A program made the translations under genes and the position numbers. Positions 25,001 through 41,151 of a stretch of DNA of 64,000 bases are shown here, piece after piece. Within the stretch, counting starts at the first letter, position 1, and the number at the start of each line of letters is the position of its first letter. The notes under the pieces are model-generated. The model did no database searches and had not been told where the DNA came from. It was given only the letters and a program-made list of their open reading frames with translations. The stretch covers positions 6,837,608 through 6,901,607 of the forward strand of contig NC_064549.1 of assembly GCF_023856365.1 (NCBI RefSeq), given 5' to 3'. Source of the stretch: Brienomyrus brachyistius. Taxonomy: Eukaryota > Chordata > Actinopteri > Osteoglossiformes > Mormyridae.

Positions 25001-26574
25001 GTTTAAATCCCACCCGTTGTGTGTGTGTGTGTGTGTTTGTGTGTGGGGAATTCACATGTTCAGCCTGTTACACAGGTAAATTCTATAATGATTCATTGAA
25101 TCAAAGATGAATTCATCATTCTATCCCTTACTTGGAAGAATCCATTTATAATCCTTCACTTAAACCACACATTCATTGTGTACAGCTATAAGTACACTCA
25201 TGCAGATGGCAGAATTTCCTACCCTCTGTGCTTTATCTTCTCAAGTCCTGTGGGTAAGTGTTCCGTTCAAACCTGATTAAATAAAGCGTCCAAACATCTC
25301 ATAAAAACTTTCAACATGCCTATTAAGTTACGCTGTCAGCGTGATATATATCTTTGCTGTTCTTCTTTTATTTGATTTGAAAACTGATCCCAAGAATAAG
25401 ATGAGATTTGTTTTGTTATTCTACACAGGTTGTAAGCCTGAGCAGCAGATGATGTACGCAGGTAGCAAAAACAGGCTGGTCCAGGCTGCAGAGCTCACAA
25501 AGGTATATCACCGTGGCCGCTTACCGACAACTCAAATGAAACCTTTAGTTTTAAGTTAAAAGACAATTCCTTCACCATCATGTAACCGCAAAAACACTTT
25601 TGGTCGTGCTTGTGTTCAGTTTCTAATCTTGGGTGATATTTAATAAACAGCACTATGTAGAAGCCTTCAGCAAATAATACATTCACTGCTATTTATCTGG
25701 GTAGTGAGTTTATATTTGCTCAGAAAACACAACAATTTAGCTAAATTTAACATCAGAACAAATACAAAACAGATGTCACTGTTTGCAAATTTTCAAACAG
25801 TAACAATTAAAAACTATCACTTTCATGTGCTTTCCAAAAAGTTGCACCCCAGCCATTCTATGTATTTATTAAACTCCACTACCAACTCTATTCATTAATC
25901 CATCCATCCATCCATTTTCCAAACCACTAATCCTACTGGGTCACGGGGGGTCCGGAGCCAATCCCAGAAGCAATGGGCACGAGGCAGGGAACAACCCAGG
26001 ATGGGGGGCCAGCCCATCGCAGGGCACACTCACACACCATTCACACACACATGCACTCCTATGAGCAATTTAGCAAATCCAATTAGGCTCAGCATGTTTT
26101 TGGACTGTGGGGGGAAACCGGAGTACCCGGTGGAAACCCCACGACGGCATGGGGAGAACATGCAAACCCCACACACGTGACCCAGGCGGAGACTCGAACC
26201 CGGGTCCCAGAGGTGTGAGGCAACAGTGCTAACCACTGCACCACCATGCTGACCCTCTATTCATTAATCAAATTAGTTAAATGTCTCAGTGAGGTATTGA
26301 TTAGCCAAACATGGTGTGTTAACAAATCAAAAATATCTGGGAGTATTCTTCGTAGTCTTTTGCAACGTTCTAGATAATTATCTGCTTTTTGCCAACCACT
26401 ATATTTAAATCCTTACAAAGTACAGTAAAAAATAGCTATGCCACAATATGACCATATTCACAGTTCAGTGTTTCTTGCATTTTCGTCTCCCTCTCATCAT
26501 AGGTGTTTGAGACCCGAAACGCAGATGACCTTTCAGAGGAATGGCTGCGAGAGAAATTGTCTTTTTTCCGTTAA
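19072..26574 (+). CDS. gmfg: Glia maturation factor gamma (GMFG), complete, seven exons
   Basis: GMF is a small ADF-homology protein that binds Arp2/3 and removes actin branches; GMFG predominates in leukocytes. Coding exons: 19072-19074 (ATG only), 23354-23450, 23758-23807, 24075-24124, 25171-25253, 25429-25502, 26503-26574. They join in frame to 142 codons, the family length. The ADF-H domain fills the protein: FRFRKET near residue 20, the PERQPRF turn near 65, [20 protein letters not shown], then [18 protein letters not shown] and a KLSFFR terminus. NRLVQ and the terminal SFFR favour gamma over beta, as does linkage to samd4b and paf1. All introns are GT-AG except the fourth, which is AT-AC. 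A full-length SINE sits in intron 1 and another in intron 6. Confidence 0.93.
20343..20697 (-). mobile_element. tRNA-headed SINE, full length, 13-bp perfect TSD
   Basis: On the minus strand the element opens with a tRNA-like head with A box (GGTGCAGTGGTTAGCAC) and B box (GGTTCGAGTCTCC). It runs through a conserved body (TGGAGTTTGCATGTTCTCCC, CATCCTGGGTTGTTCCCTGC) and ends with an L2-like tail with degenerate ATGG units. AAAAGTTAAATAT flanks it perfectly at 20330-20342 and 20698-20710. Length is about 355 bp. Confidence 0.9.
21262..21480. repeat. Teleost interspersed repeat with GGCCAAAAGTATGTGGACAC terminus
   Basis: The segment starts with ATAAGGCCAAAAGTATGTGG, a terminus I recognise from abundant DNA-transposon-derived fish repeats. 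It continues through CTGGGAAGGCTTTGCATTAG, matching the same family. It is truncated on the right and no coding potential remains. Confidence 0.55.
21780..21942. mobile_element. hAT-type MITE fragment
   Basis: The right end is GGACCGAATTTGAGAACCACTG, the reverse complement of the CAGTGGTTCTCAAA-type hAT terminus. TTTTCCTGCTATCCCTGCC near the left is mirrored by GGCAGGGATAGCTGGAAAA near the right. Flanks TATTAGAA and CATTAGAG could be a worn 8-bp duplication. The left terminus is degraded. Confidence 0.6.
22489..22606. mobile_element. Small hAT MITE, 118 bp
   Basis: It starts CAGTGTTCCTCAAACCAGTC and ends GGGTTGAGAAGCACTG, with GGGGACCCC and GGGTCCCC mirrored inside. The flanks CCGTAAGC and CCTAAAGC are a plausible worn 8-bp target duplication. 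A relative with the same GTGGAC / GGTCCCC arrangement lies at 44322-44483. Confidence 0.75.
22755..22980. mobile_element. Tigger-type MITE, 226 bp
   Basis: The ends CAGACGCTCCTCTACTTACG and (reverse complement of the right end) CAGATGCTCCTCTACTTACG differ at one base. TA flanks the left end; the right flank is CA, probably a mutated TA. The inner part repeats the GTTCGTA motif. It lies in gmfg intron 1. Confidence 0.85.
24125..25170 (+). other. gmfg: gmfg intron 4: AT-AC intron of U12 type
   Basis: The exon reads ...CAACCAAG, followed at 24125 by ATATCCTTCACC, the U12-type AT-AC 5' splice consensus. The intron ends ...TCCTTCACTTAAACCACAC at 25170, and the next exon begins ATTCATTGTGTAC. TCCTTCAC fits the U12 branch-site consensus (TCCTTRAC), with the branch A 12 nt before the 3' end, the usual spacing. 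This junction restores [14 protein letters not shown] exactly. No GT-AG junction there would. Confidence 0.88.
24955..25065 (+). mobile_element. Decayed tRNA-headed SINE fragment
   Basis: GCGGCACGGTAGGCAGTCCT, ACCTCACAC and GGGGTTTAAATCCC correspond to the A-box to B-box part of the SINE family seen elsewhere in the window. A (GT)n expansion and part of the TTCACATGTTC body follow. It is inside the gmfg U12-type intron. Confidence 0.55.
25901..26254 (-). mobile_element. tRNA-headed SINE, full length, 15-bp perfect TSD
   Basis: Same family and orientation as the copy at 20343. It ends (plus-strand left side) in ATCC repeats and begins with the tRNA head on the right. CTCTATTCATTAATC flanks it perfectly at 25886-25900 and 26255-26269. 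It is in gmfg intron 6, antisense to the gene. Confidence 0.92.
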
Positions 26575-26713
26575 TGTGAATGTTTAAAACCCTTACAGTT
26601 AAAACTGGGTATTGAAGAAAAAAAAAAACTTGTTAAACCTCTGTGAAGGAAGTTTATGGCATTATAGCTAAAACAGATGAATGGGTTGTATTTGTATAGA
26701 AAATATGTTAAAT

Positions 26714-26735
26714 GGGGGGGGGGGGGGGGGGGGGG
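26714..26735 (+). repeat. 22-G homopolymer in gmfg 3' UTR
   Basis: A run of 22 Gs lies on the sense strand, 140 bp after the gmfg stop codon and about 30 bp before its poly(A) signal. In RNA such a tract could fold into a G-quadruplex. Its length is likely polymorphic and prone to sequencing error. Confidence 0.8.
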
Positions 26736-26765
26736 AGACTTGTATTAAGCATTTTTTTTCCCCAG

Positions 26766-26771
26766 AATAAA
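26766..26771 (+). terminator. gmfg poly(A) signal AATAAA
   Basis: A canonical AATAAA lies 192 bp after the gmfg stop codon, giving a 3' UTR of about 210 nt. It is the first such hexamer downstream of the stop. Confidence 0.7.
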
Positions 26772-26799
26772 ACTTCATGACTACGTTTTATCTTTCCCC

Positions 26800-26805
26800 T
26801 TTAAT
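26800..26805 (-). terminator. Candidate paf1 poly(A) signal ATTAAA
   Basis: On the minus strand ATTAAA lies about 610 bp after the paf1 stop. I saw no AATAAA between it and the stop codon. If used, paf1 cleavage would fall near the gmfg cleavage region. Alternative, weaker hexamers cannot be excluded. Confidence 0.4.
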
Positions 26806-27417
26806 TACAATAAAAAATGCATGCTAGGGAATCAGAAATTATACTACAGTAATAAGATACAAAATTACAATACAATATTTATGGGAATTTGGATAAGGAA
26901 ATGCATTAACACCAGTCTGTTTCATTCTGGACTTCAAGAAAATTGACCAAATCCAGTCAAGATCATCAAAAGAGTCACCTTTTCCACTTACTGTATAGTG
27001 AGTCAACCATGTTCTGGTTATATTTTGTTATGAATGGGGGTTTAAAACAAAAGTGAATGATTTTCTTCTTCCCAGAAATGAGCACAAATAGTACCTAAGT
27101 TGCAGAATAGACTGACTACCTGCAAATGTGAAATAAGCTAGTGCTGTGAGGGGTATTCAAATGAACGTCAAATTACAAATGAATGGCAGGGAACGTGGCT
27201 TGCCTACACAGAACAGCCTGTGAAATTCCTAAAAGAAACTCAACATAGCCAGCCAAAAAGAAAAGCCTACCAGTCAATGTCGAATCCAGCGAAAACATTT
27301 AACTGTACACTGACCATTTAAAGAGAGAACTAACAGAGGTAGAGGCCCCAGTCTAAGTTAGGATTGAGCTGGACTAAGGCCTGGCGTTTAACTGTACAGT
27401 GCCATACCTGTGAACCC

Positions 27418-34691
<7,274 letters not shown>

Positions 34692-34959
34692 GTTAAAAAA
34701 AAAATACAAAAATTTACCGTACGATGATATATATTCCAATATAAGTGCAGGAAAATACGAGCTGAACCTAACCCATAAAGTTCTCTTTCCCCTCTTTTAG
34801 TTTTGCTTCCGTTCTCATGTTGGGGTCCTTTGCGTGTGTGGGTAGCTCACAAAATTGCCTGAATAAAATTTGACAGGTTGAACGTTTGCTTATAGTGTCA
34901 CATAATAATAGGCGATTGTTGTTTGTCTTACATTTTAAAGTGAGCTGACATTTATTTAT

Positions 34960-35135
34960 TTCTGACACTTCTGTCACAGCGACGTACATTGGAGGGAGCA
35001 TGGTCAGCCAGTCCCTGGAGCAATTTAGGGTTAAGGGTCTTTCTTAAGGGCTCGGTGGTGACGTCACTCTGCTGGACACGGGATTTGAATCGGTGCGCTT
35101 CTCATCGAAAACGCAGTTTTAACGCGCTGGGGCGT
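34960..35135 (-). mobile_element. tRNA-related SINE-type fragment (second family)
   Basis: The plus strand reads GGTCAGCCAGTCCCTGGAGC, AAGGGCTCGGTGGTGACGTC and GGGATTTGAATCGGTGCGCT. This is the body and B-box region of a common fish SINE-type repeat in reverse orientation. A related piece lies at 41735-41925, and a weaker one at 17130-17400. Confidence 0.6.
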
Positions 35136-35694
35136 CCACCGTTCCAATGTATTTAACATTTAATAAAGGGCACTAAACACATTCCTCAAGATATTTTTGC
35201 CGCAGTCGTTGGTCTGTGGATGTACATGTAATGGTGTTGACATATATTGAATCTTGTCTTGATTAGACTTCTGTTGTCTATATATTAACGTATTAGATAT
35301 ATTCTGTTTGTCTTTATTCCACTGAACTTTTTTTTTGTTTAAATATTTTAATATTACACACTATTTGGCGTTTGGATTTTTATCTTCTATTTGGTCCAAT
35401 CACCAGTACATAAAACATAACTAAAATTGATATGGATCAAAAATTAATAGCAGATTATTTAGTGAAATATTTTTATGACTTATATTTTGTCTGAATATCT
35501 GAAAGAAATAAAGAATAAACGGGACTGCTTAGGATGGGTGACAAAGACAACTGCGGGTTCGTGGGTGGTTATTGAGAGGACAGAACCGGAGTGCGAGACC
35601 CCAAAGAGACGCGCTCATTTGTCTGCAGCTGCTAAGAGCACAGCCTGATGCTTTGGTTTTCTTGAAAACCACAGAAAGCTGTCTTGTTTCCAAC

Positions 35695-35830
35695 CATCCA
35701 TTCTCTACACCCGCTTGTCCTGCGTAGGGTCGCAGAGGCACAGTGCAGGGTATAACCCAGGACTGGGTGCTAGCGCTTTGCAGGGTTCACAGGCTTTTCA
35801 CATACATATTCACCCTGTGGGCATCAAATA
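35695..35830 (-). mobile_element. SINE/L2-type 3' end, minus orientation
   Basis: The stretch CCATCCATTCTCTACACCCG then TCCTGCGTAGGGTCGCAGAG is the reverse complement of an L2-type tail (CGACCCTGC...AGCGGGTATAGAAAATGGATGG). It continues into the body with GGGTATAACCCAGGACTGGG. The head is missing. Confidence 0.6.
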
Positions 35831-37869
35831 TTACCTCATTCAAAAAAACTGGGAGTTTTGAGATTTTTTTCTGTCATTCGATTTTGTACATCATTCCAGT
35901 GGCTTTTTCAGTCACATACACTGTCTATCAGCACCTTCAGCGCCCTACACCTGCACTTCAGCTGTCTTTATACCTTGTTTTCATTTCCTTACACTTGCTG
36001 CCAAAATAGTTACTCGTGCTCAGTATTTGATTATCAGGTTTAAAATGTAACAGTGTGGTTCTATAAATTCATGAACATTTATCCAGGTTATTGCATTACA
36101 TTGACGTTGCCAGCAGATGGCAATGTGAACTCCCTCACACAAAGCTTCTACATTGTATGTCAGAAATTCACCATGCTTCATTTCACAGTTGCTAGCAGCA
36201 AAAGGGGCTGTGGTTGTCAGTTCAAGGGGAAGTGACTCTTCTCCTAAACAGGCATGGGTCTGGCTTTCAGCTGCAGTGTCCTCTGGTTCGGACAATCAGT
36301 GGCCATTATTCGCATTCTTTTGATACTCTATGAGGCTGACCATGAGGAAACAACAGTAATCATGGGCCTGTGTGGTGCTGATCGCCCTATGCTGGTGCAT
36401 GGTGGAATCCCCACGGATCATGGCATTGTGGATGTCCACACCCTGGTATTTTAATAAATACGGCTTCTCTGTGTTGACAATGGTGAAACTTTCCATTGCT
36501 TAGGTGTGTTTGCTCACACACCACTACATAGACTGTCCTCATCATGAACAAGTAAATAAAAAAAAAGTTTGAAAAATGCAGTTATTTTTTAGCTATTTTT
36601 ACTTCGCAAAACCAGGGAAAGCATTTACACTCAATGAAATATCCATTTCAGGGTTGCCTGAAGACTGACCTGGACAGTAGATCACACACTTTGGGGATTT
36701 TTAGAGATACTAATTTGCCTAACTGCATGGCTTCGGAGTGTGTGTGGAAACCCTGACGGGGAGAAGAGAGAGAGAAAACTCAACATGCACAGAACAGAGG
36801 TGGGACTCAGTCAACACATGTAAGCATATGATACAGGGAGAACTGCAAATTTATTGGGGATAGGGGGTCCCTTCTAAGATTTACAGGGACTAGGCTGGAA
36901 CAGTGTTAACACAAAAACAAATAAGCTACAGTTACAATGAGAGAATAACAAAATGCATTTTGAATTCAGGCAAAGGTTAAGGCTTAATGGAGCAGGAGTT
37001 AGGAAGGGGACAAGGCAGGTTTGCTAGGGATAAAAATTAGAATTGAATATTGAATTAACATAACCCCCTGTCACTTCATTAAGACGAGATGTCTCAGGCT
37101 TAATATCAACTCCAGAATTACTAGCAACCCCAAAGAAATAGAGTTAAAAACAATAATATAAAATTCACAATTCAAAGAACAATTAACATTTCCCTTAAAA
37201 TGTTTAGTAAAAGTACTGCTTTCCATTTATGGAATAAAACTGTATCCTTAAAGAACCTTACATTATATTCTCAGATGACGAATCTCCAAGAACATTTATT
37301 GACATCACTGAGAAATATCTTAAATAAAACCAAAGAAATCTGTGTCATTGGAGAAATAAATATTTCGTTATATTGCTCTTGTTCCACAGGAAGTCGTCCA
37401 TTTCCTGTTTCCCTGGGGTACATATATGATGTTACACACACACATACAAAATCCCTGTGCTGTACATCAACATGGGTGAATCCGAAAAAGCATTAATTGC
37501 AAATGACATTAAAGGTTGTTAACGTATACAGATTAGGTAAGGACCATAAAAATACTGTGAAATCATTAAAAAATACCACAGAGCACTATCAGGATAATTA
37601 TTTAAAAATGAATAAGCATGCAATAGTTTCTGCTTGGATGAGGGGCATCAGCATATTGTGCCCCCCCACACACACACACACAAACACACACAGTGACGAC
37701 AGACTTATGATGATAGAGGTAGACAAAAAATACCACCCCCCCAAAAAATCACAGTTCCTGAACGACATGCCTTGCTTTAGTATCTCTGTCCCGAGTGTCA
37801 GACACCACCCGCAAGAAAGATTATTACTATCACAGCAAAAGCTATATAAGTAACGTGTAAAGAAGCAGG

Positions 37870-38460
37870 CGTTTGCCAAATATCATTGGAGTTACGATTG
37901 GAACTTGGAGGCGGGTGTTGTGTTGTGGTCAGATGTTGGTGTGGTATGACCTCATACAAAGGAAAGTGCCTAGCACCCTTTTTTCAAATATGGTGGTAGA
38001 TTGTAAAGGTCAACGGCATCATGAATTCCATGAAATGCCAGGACATTTTCGCCAAAGACTTTACTGCCTCTGCCACAAGGTTGGCAATGGATCGACTTTT
38101 AAACAAGATAATGACCTCAAATACTCATCTACATCAACACAGGGATGGATGAGAGAACACAAAAGCTTTTACAATGGTCATCTCAGTCTCCGGAATTTAA
38201 CCCCATTGAGTGCCTGCAGTGTGAGATAAAGCGGGCAGTCCACCGATATAGACCCAAAGATATAGAGATGCTGGAATTATACTGTATGGAAGAGGGGACC
38301 ACAGCCTCTCTGTAAGTGCTCTCTAGCCTGGTTACAAAGATACAGAAAGAATCTCCGTGCCGTCATAATGAGGCTTCACTCAACATTAAGCATGAGGTTG
38401 GGAATATTTGTGAAACCTGCATTTTACATTAAAAATTACATTACTAAATAATGGTCTTTG
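37870..38460 (+). mobile_element. Decayed Tc1-like transposase relic
   Basis: The plus strand encodes FKQDNDLKYSSTSTQGW at about 38095-38145, matching the FQQDNDPKHTS motif around the second catalytic Asp. A frame shift later come KRAVHRYRPKDIEMLELYCM (38230-38290) and EVGNIC-type C-terminal residues. Broken frames show it is inactive. Confidence 0.7.
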
Positions 38461-40104
38461 AAAAAGCTAAAGTGTGCTAAAATAAACACATGAAATACAC
38501 CATCGCTTAAGCCCAAAATGTCACTCATTGCATTTGTGGTCCAACTTCAAAATTAATGTTTAACTCATCTTCATAGGGGTTGCCAGTTATTCTGGTGTCC
38601 GCTGTTTAGTGACTCCCGTGAGATTGCTGCCCATACCAACAGACACTGTGAGCTGAAGACATCCTTTGTCTTCCTCTAAATGGACCACAGTGAGATGTAG
38701 GCAATGGGGTGAACCATGACTTACTGTTTTCATTGCTCAGAGGTCCAGCTATCCTGCTGAGTGGCTGTCTTTCCTTATTGGTGAACTTTGATTTGTGGCC
38801 ATTGACCACCATTGCAGATGAAGCTCATCTGTTTTTGGCCTATGCTGTGATTTTTAAGAATGTTCCTCTTGACACATTACATATTCAGGCGCTTCTATTC
38901 AGGTAGTAATTATTCAGGCTTTGAAAATTCACACAGCAACGTACAACTTCTGAAGTCTTTTTTAGTCAAATACTAAGTGCCATTCAATCTTGTGTAGCCC
39001 AGCTTTGTAGCAGTTTGTAATTGTAATTTCCATATGGCGTTTCCTTTATTTGGCCATCCCTTGTATGTGTGTGTTACATTAATATACAATGAATGCAAAA
39101 TTTTAATTTAATTGTAGAAATGCATGCTTATATTTGCAAACTGTACCTGACACACTCATATACATTTTCATCTGCAAAGATCCCTAAATAATTCACCTAA
39201 TTTCACAAACAAAAGAAACAATTCAAAACAGATGAATAAAATCTAAATATTTCAAAAAGTAGATCTTTACTGGCACAACATTTTCAAACATATTCTGTAG
39301 ATTCAGTTGGCATACAGGTTTTAGGACAAATCTTCTCAAGAAAACCAATAGGTCACTTCACACACGTTCATTGAATTGCATTCCCTGACTTCTTTAACAG
39401 TAAATATTGCTAAATCTTAAATGGGCATCTGACAGAACCTCACTGCATGTCTGTAAATGATCCGTTTTATAAACTGATGAAGGGAAAACACAAAGCAAAG
39501 GGTTTAATAAAGACAGGAAAGAAGCAATACAATTTTTAATACAATGCCAAAATGATTTCTATTGCCAAATTGACATTATGGTTACTGTAGAGGCTTAAGG
39601 CACAATCATAATGTATAAGGTATACAATCCATTCATATGTATATATTTATATTACATGTCACAATAACAAGTAAAAAGAAATATTACAGGAATAACCACT
39701 TTAACGTGTTAATAATTAAATTTAGAATGTTTAGTACATCTAAAATGCATCTCAAAGAACTGCAGAAAAAACCCAGTGTGAATGTATTGATTTCTTTAAC
39801 ATTTATTTATTTAATCATTAATAAAACTGATCATTAACACAAATTGTGCTGTTTTTAAATGAAAAGTGGCCTTATTATGCATTTCTATTATCATGCTATA
39901 AAAAGAGATTTTATCGGTAAAATAATCACAGTTTAAATGATGTGACATTAACATCTATAGTTTAGGGTGAACATGAGGATGACCTTTACTTTTTGTGCTT
40001 ATGCAAAAGCCATTGACAATAAGAAAACAAGGCATGTTGCAAGACAGCCCTTCGCAGACAGCTTACTCTATGAAAAAAGAGCAAGTTGTGGGAGGCGTAA
40101 AGAC

Positions 40105-40142
40105 AATTTCCCTACGGGGATCAATAAAGTATCGATAAAAAA
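40105..40142 (+). mobile_element. Rex3/RTE-type LINE 3' end remnant
   Basis: TTTCCCTACGGGGATCAATA followed by AAGTATCGAT is the typical terminus of fish Rex3/RTE insertions. Only a few tens of bases are recognisable. Confidence 0.5.
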
Positions 40143-41151
40143 GACAGTGAAGGGCTTTGGTTCAGGGTTTTCACATGGAATAATTTACTAAAATGTATTG
40201 TTTTATCCAAGTATTGTTTTAATGTGGCTTTAAATCTAAAAAAAATAACAATGTATAAAATATATTAGATTTGTCTAAATAATACTTTATATAACTACTA
40301 TATGTTGTAAAGCTTGACAGTTGGAACATTTGTAAGTGAATGAAGTATAAGAACCATTTTATGATCAAAAGAATGACATTACTGACATTTCCTGTAGCGT
40401 GAAACCAAATAATTCTAACGTGTGTAATGGCAGGAATTTGTCTCTCCTGAGAACCTGAGTACTGCAGCTACAGCGATTAAAATGTTTGCAGGTATCTACA
40501 GAGGTGTTACCTCAGCATTATATGCTAGCCTTCAGCACCTAAATGCACCACCATCTACCATTTTGCATTTAAAAATATTTTATAATAAAATATGCATTAT
40601 TTACAGCAAATAAACACATCACAGGATCACGCCTTTCATTTCCTAAGGGAATTTTCATCTTAGGAATTTAAAATGTGTATTTAAGACCTCTGGAGGGAAT
40701 TGAAAAATGTGCTTTTCCATGATAATTATTATAATTGGAACTGCACAGCAAAAGCTGGCATCCCACTACTGGCTACCTGGGTTAAGCTCAAACCCCCCCT
40801 CGCTCCCCCCTCCTCGCGACACAGGCACAGTGGGGGGTGGAGTTGGATGGATAGATGCACAGTACATAGACATTCTGAGTTTACTATAACGTAATCTAAA
40901 TACATTGTATCTAAAGTTATAATATGAAGTTCTGAACCTTTAAAGTTACTCTCTAACTAGGCTTTCAATGCTCTGTTTACTTAAACTGACAGCTATATTG
41001 TCCATCTTGTGGCAGCAAACATTTATACCATTGAAAAAAAATGTAAACAAAACATTCAAAATCAGAAAGTTTTGCTTTAAAAAAATCGTCGGCATGAGAC
41101 AAGCTTCTAAGTTCTAAAATTCAGTTCTAAACAGAGAGCAGAGGGGCTGTT

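Larger units (their letters stand above)
34692..41151. other. paf1-igsf11 intergenic interval
   Basis: About 6.5 kb separates the paf1 start codon from the igsf11 stop codon, both on the minus strand. Within it are two SINE-type pieces, a Tc1-like relic and a Rex3-like end, listed separately. The paf1 upstream 300 bp is AT-rich and shows no clear GC island. MED29, the usual neighbour of PAF1 in mammals, is not recognisable here. A region at 36250-36450 shares GTGTGGTGCTGAT(C/T)GCCC with 19889-19907 and may be another repeat. Candidate minus-strand AATAAA hexamers for igsf11 are at about 39802-39811. Confidence 0.55.

Noticed and set aside
40700..40894. Two overlapping 60-64 codon frames in C/G-rich sequence
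   Set aside because: They arise from a simple C-rich and GGATGGAT-containing repeat; no protein resemblance.
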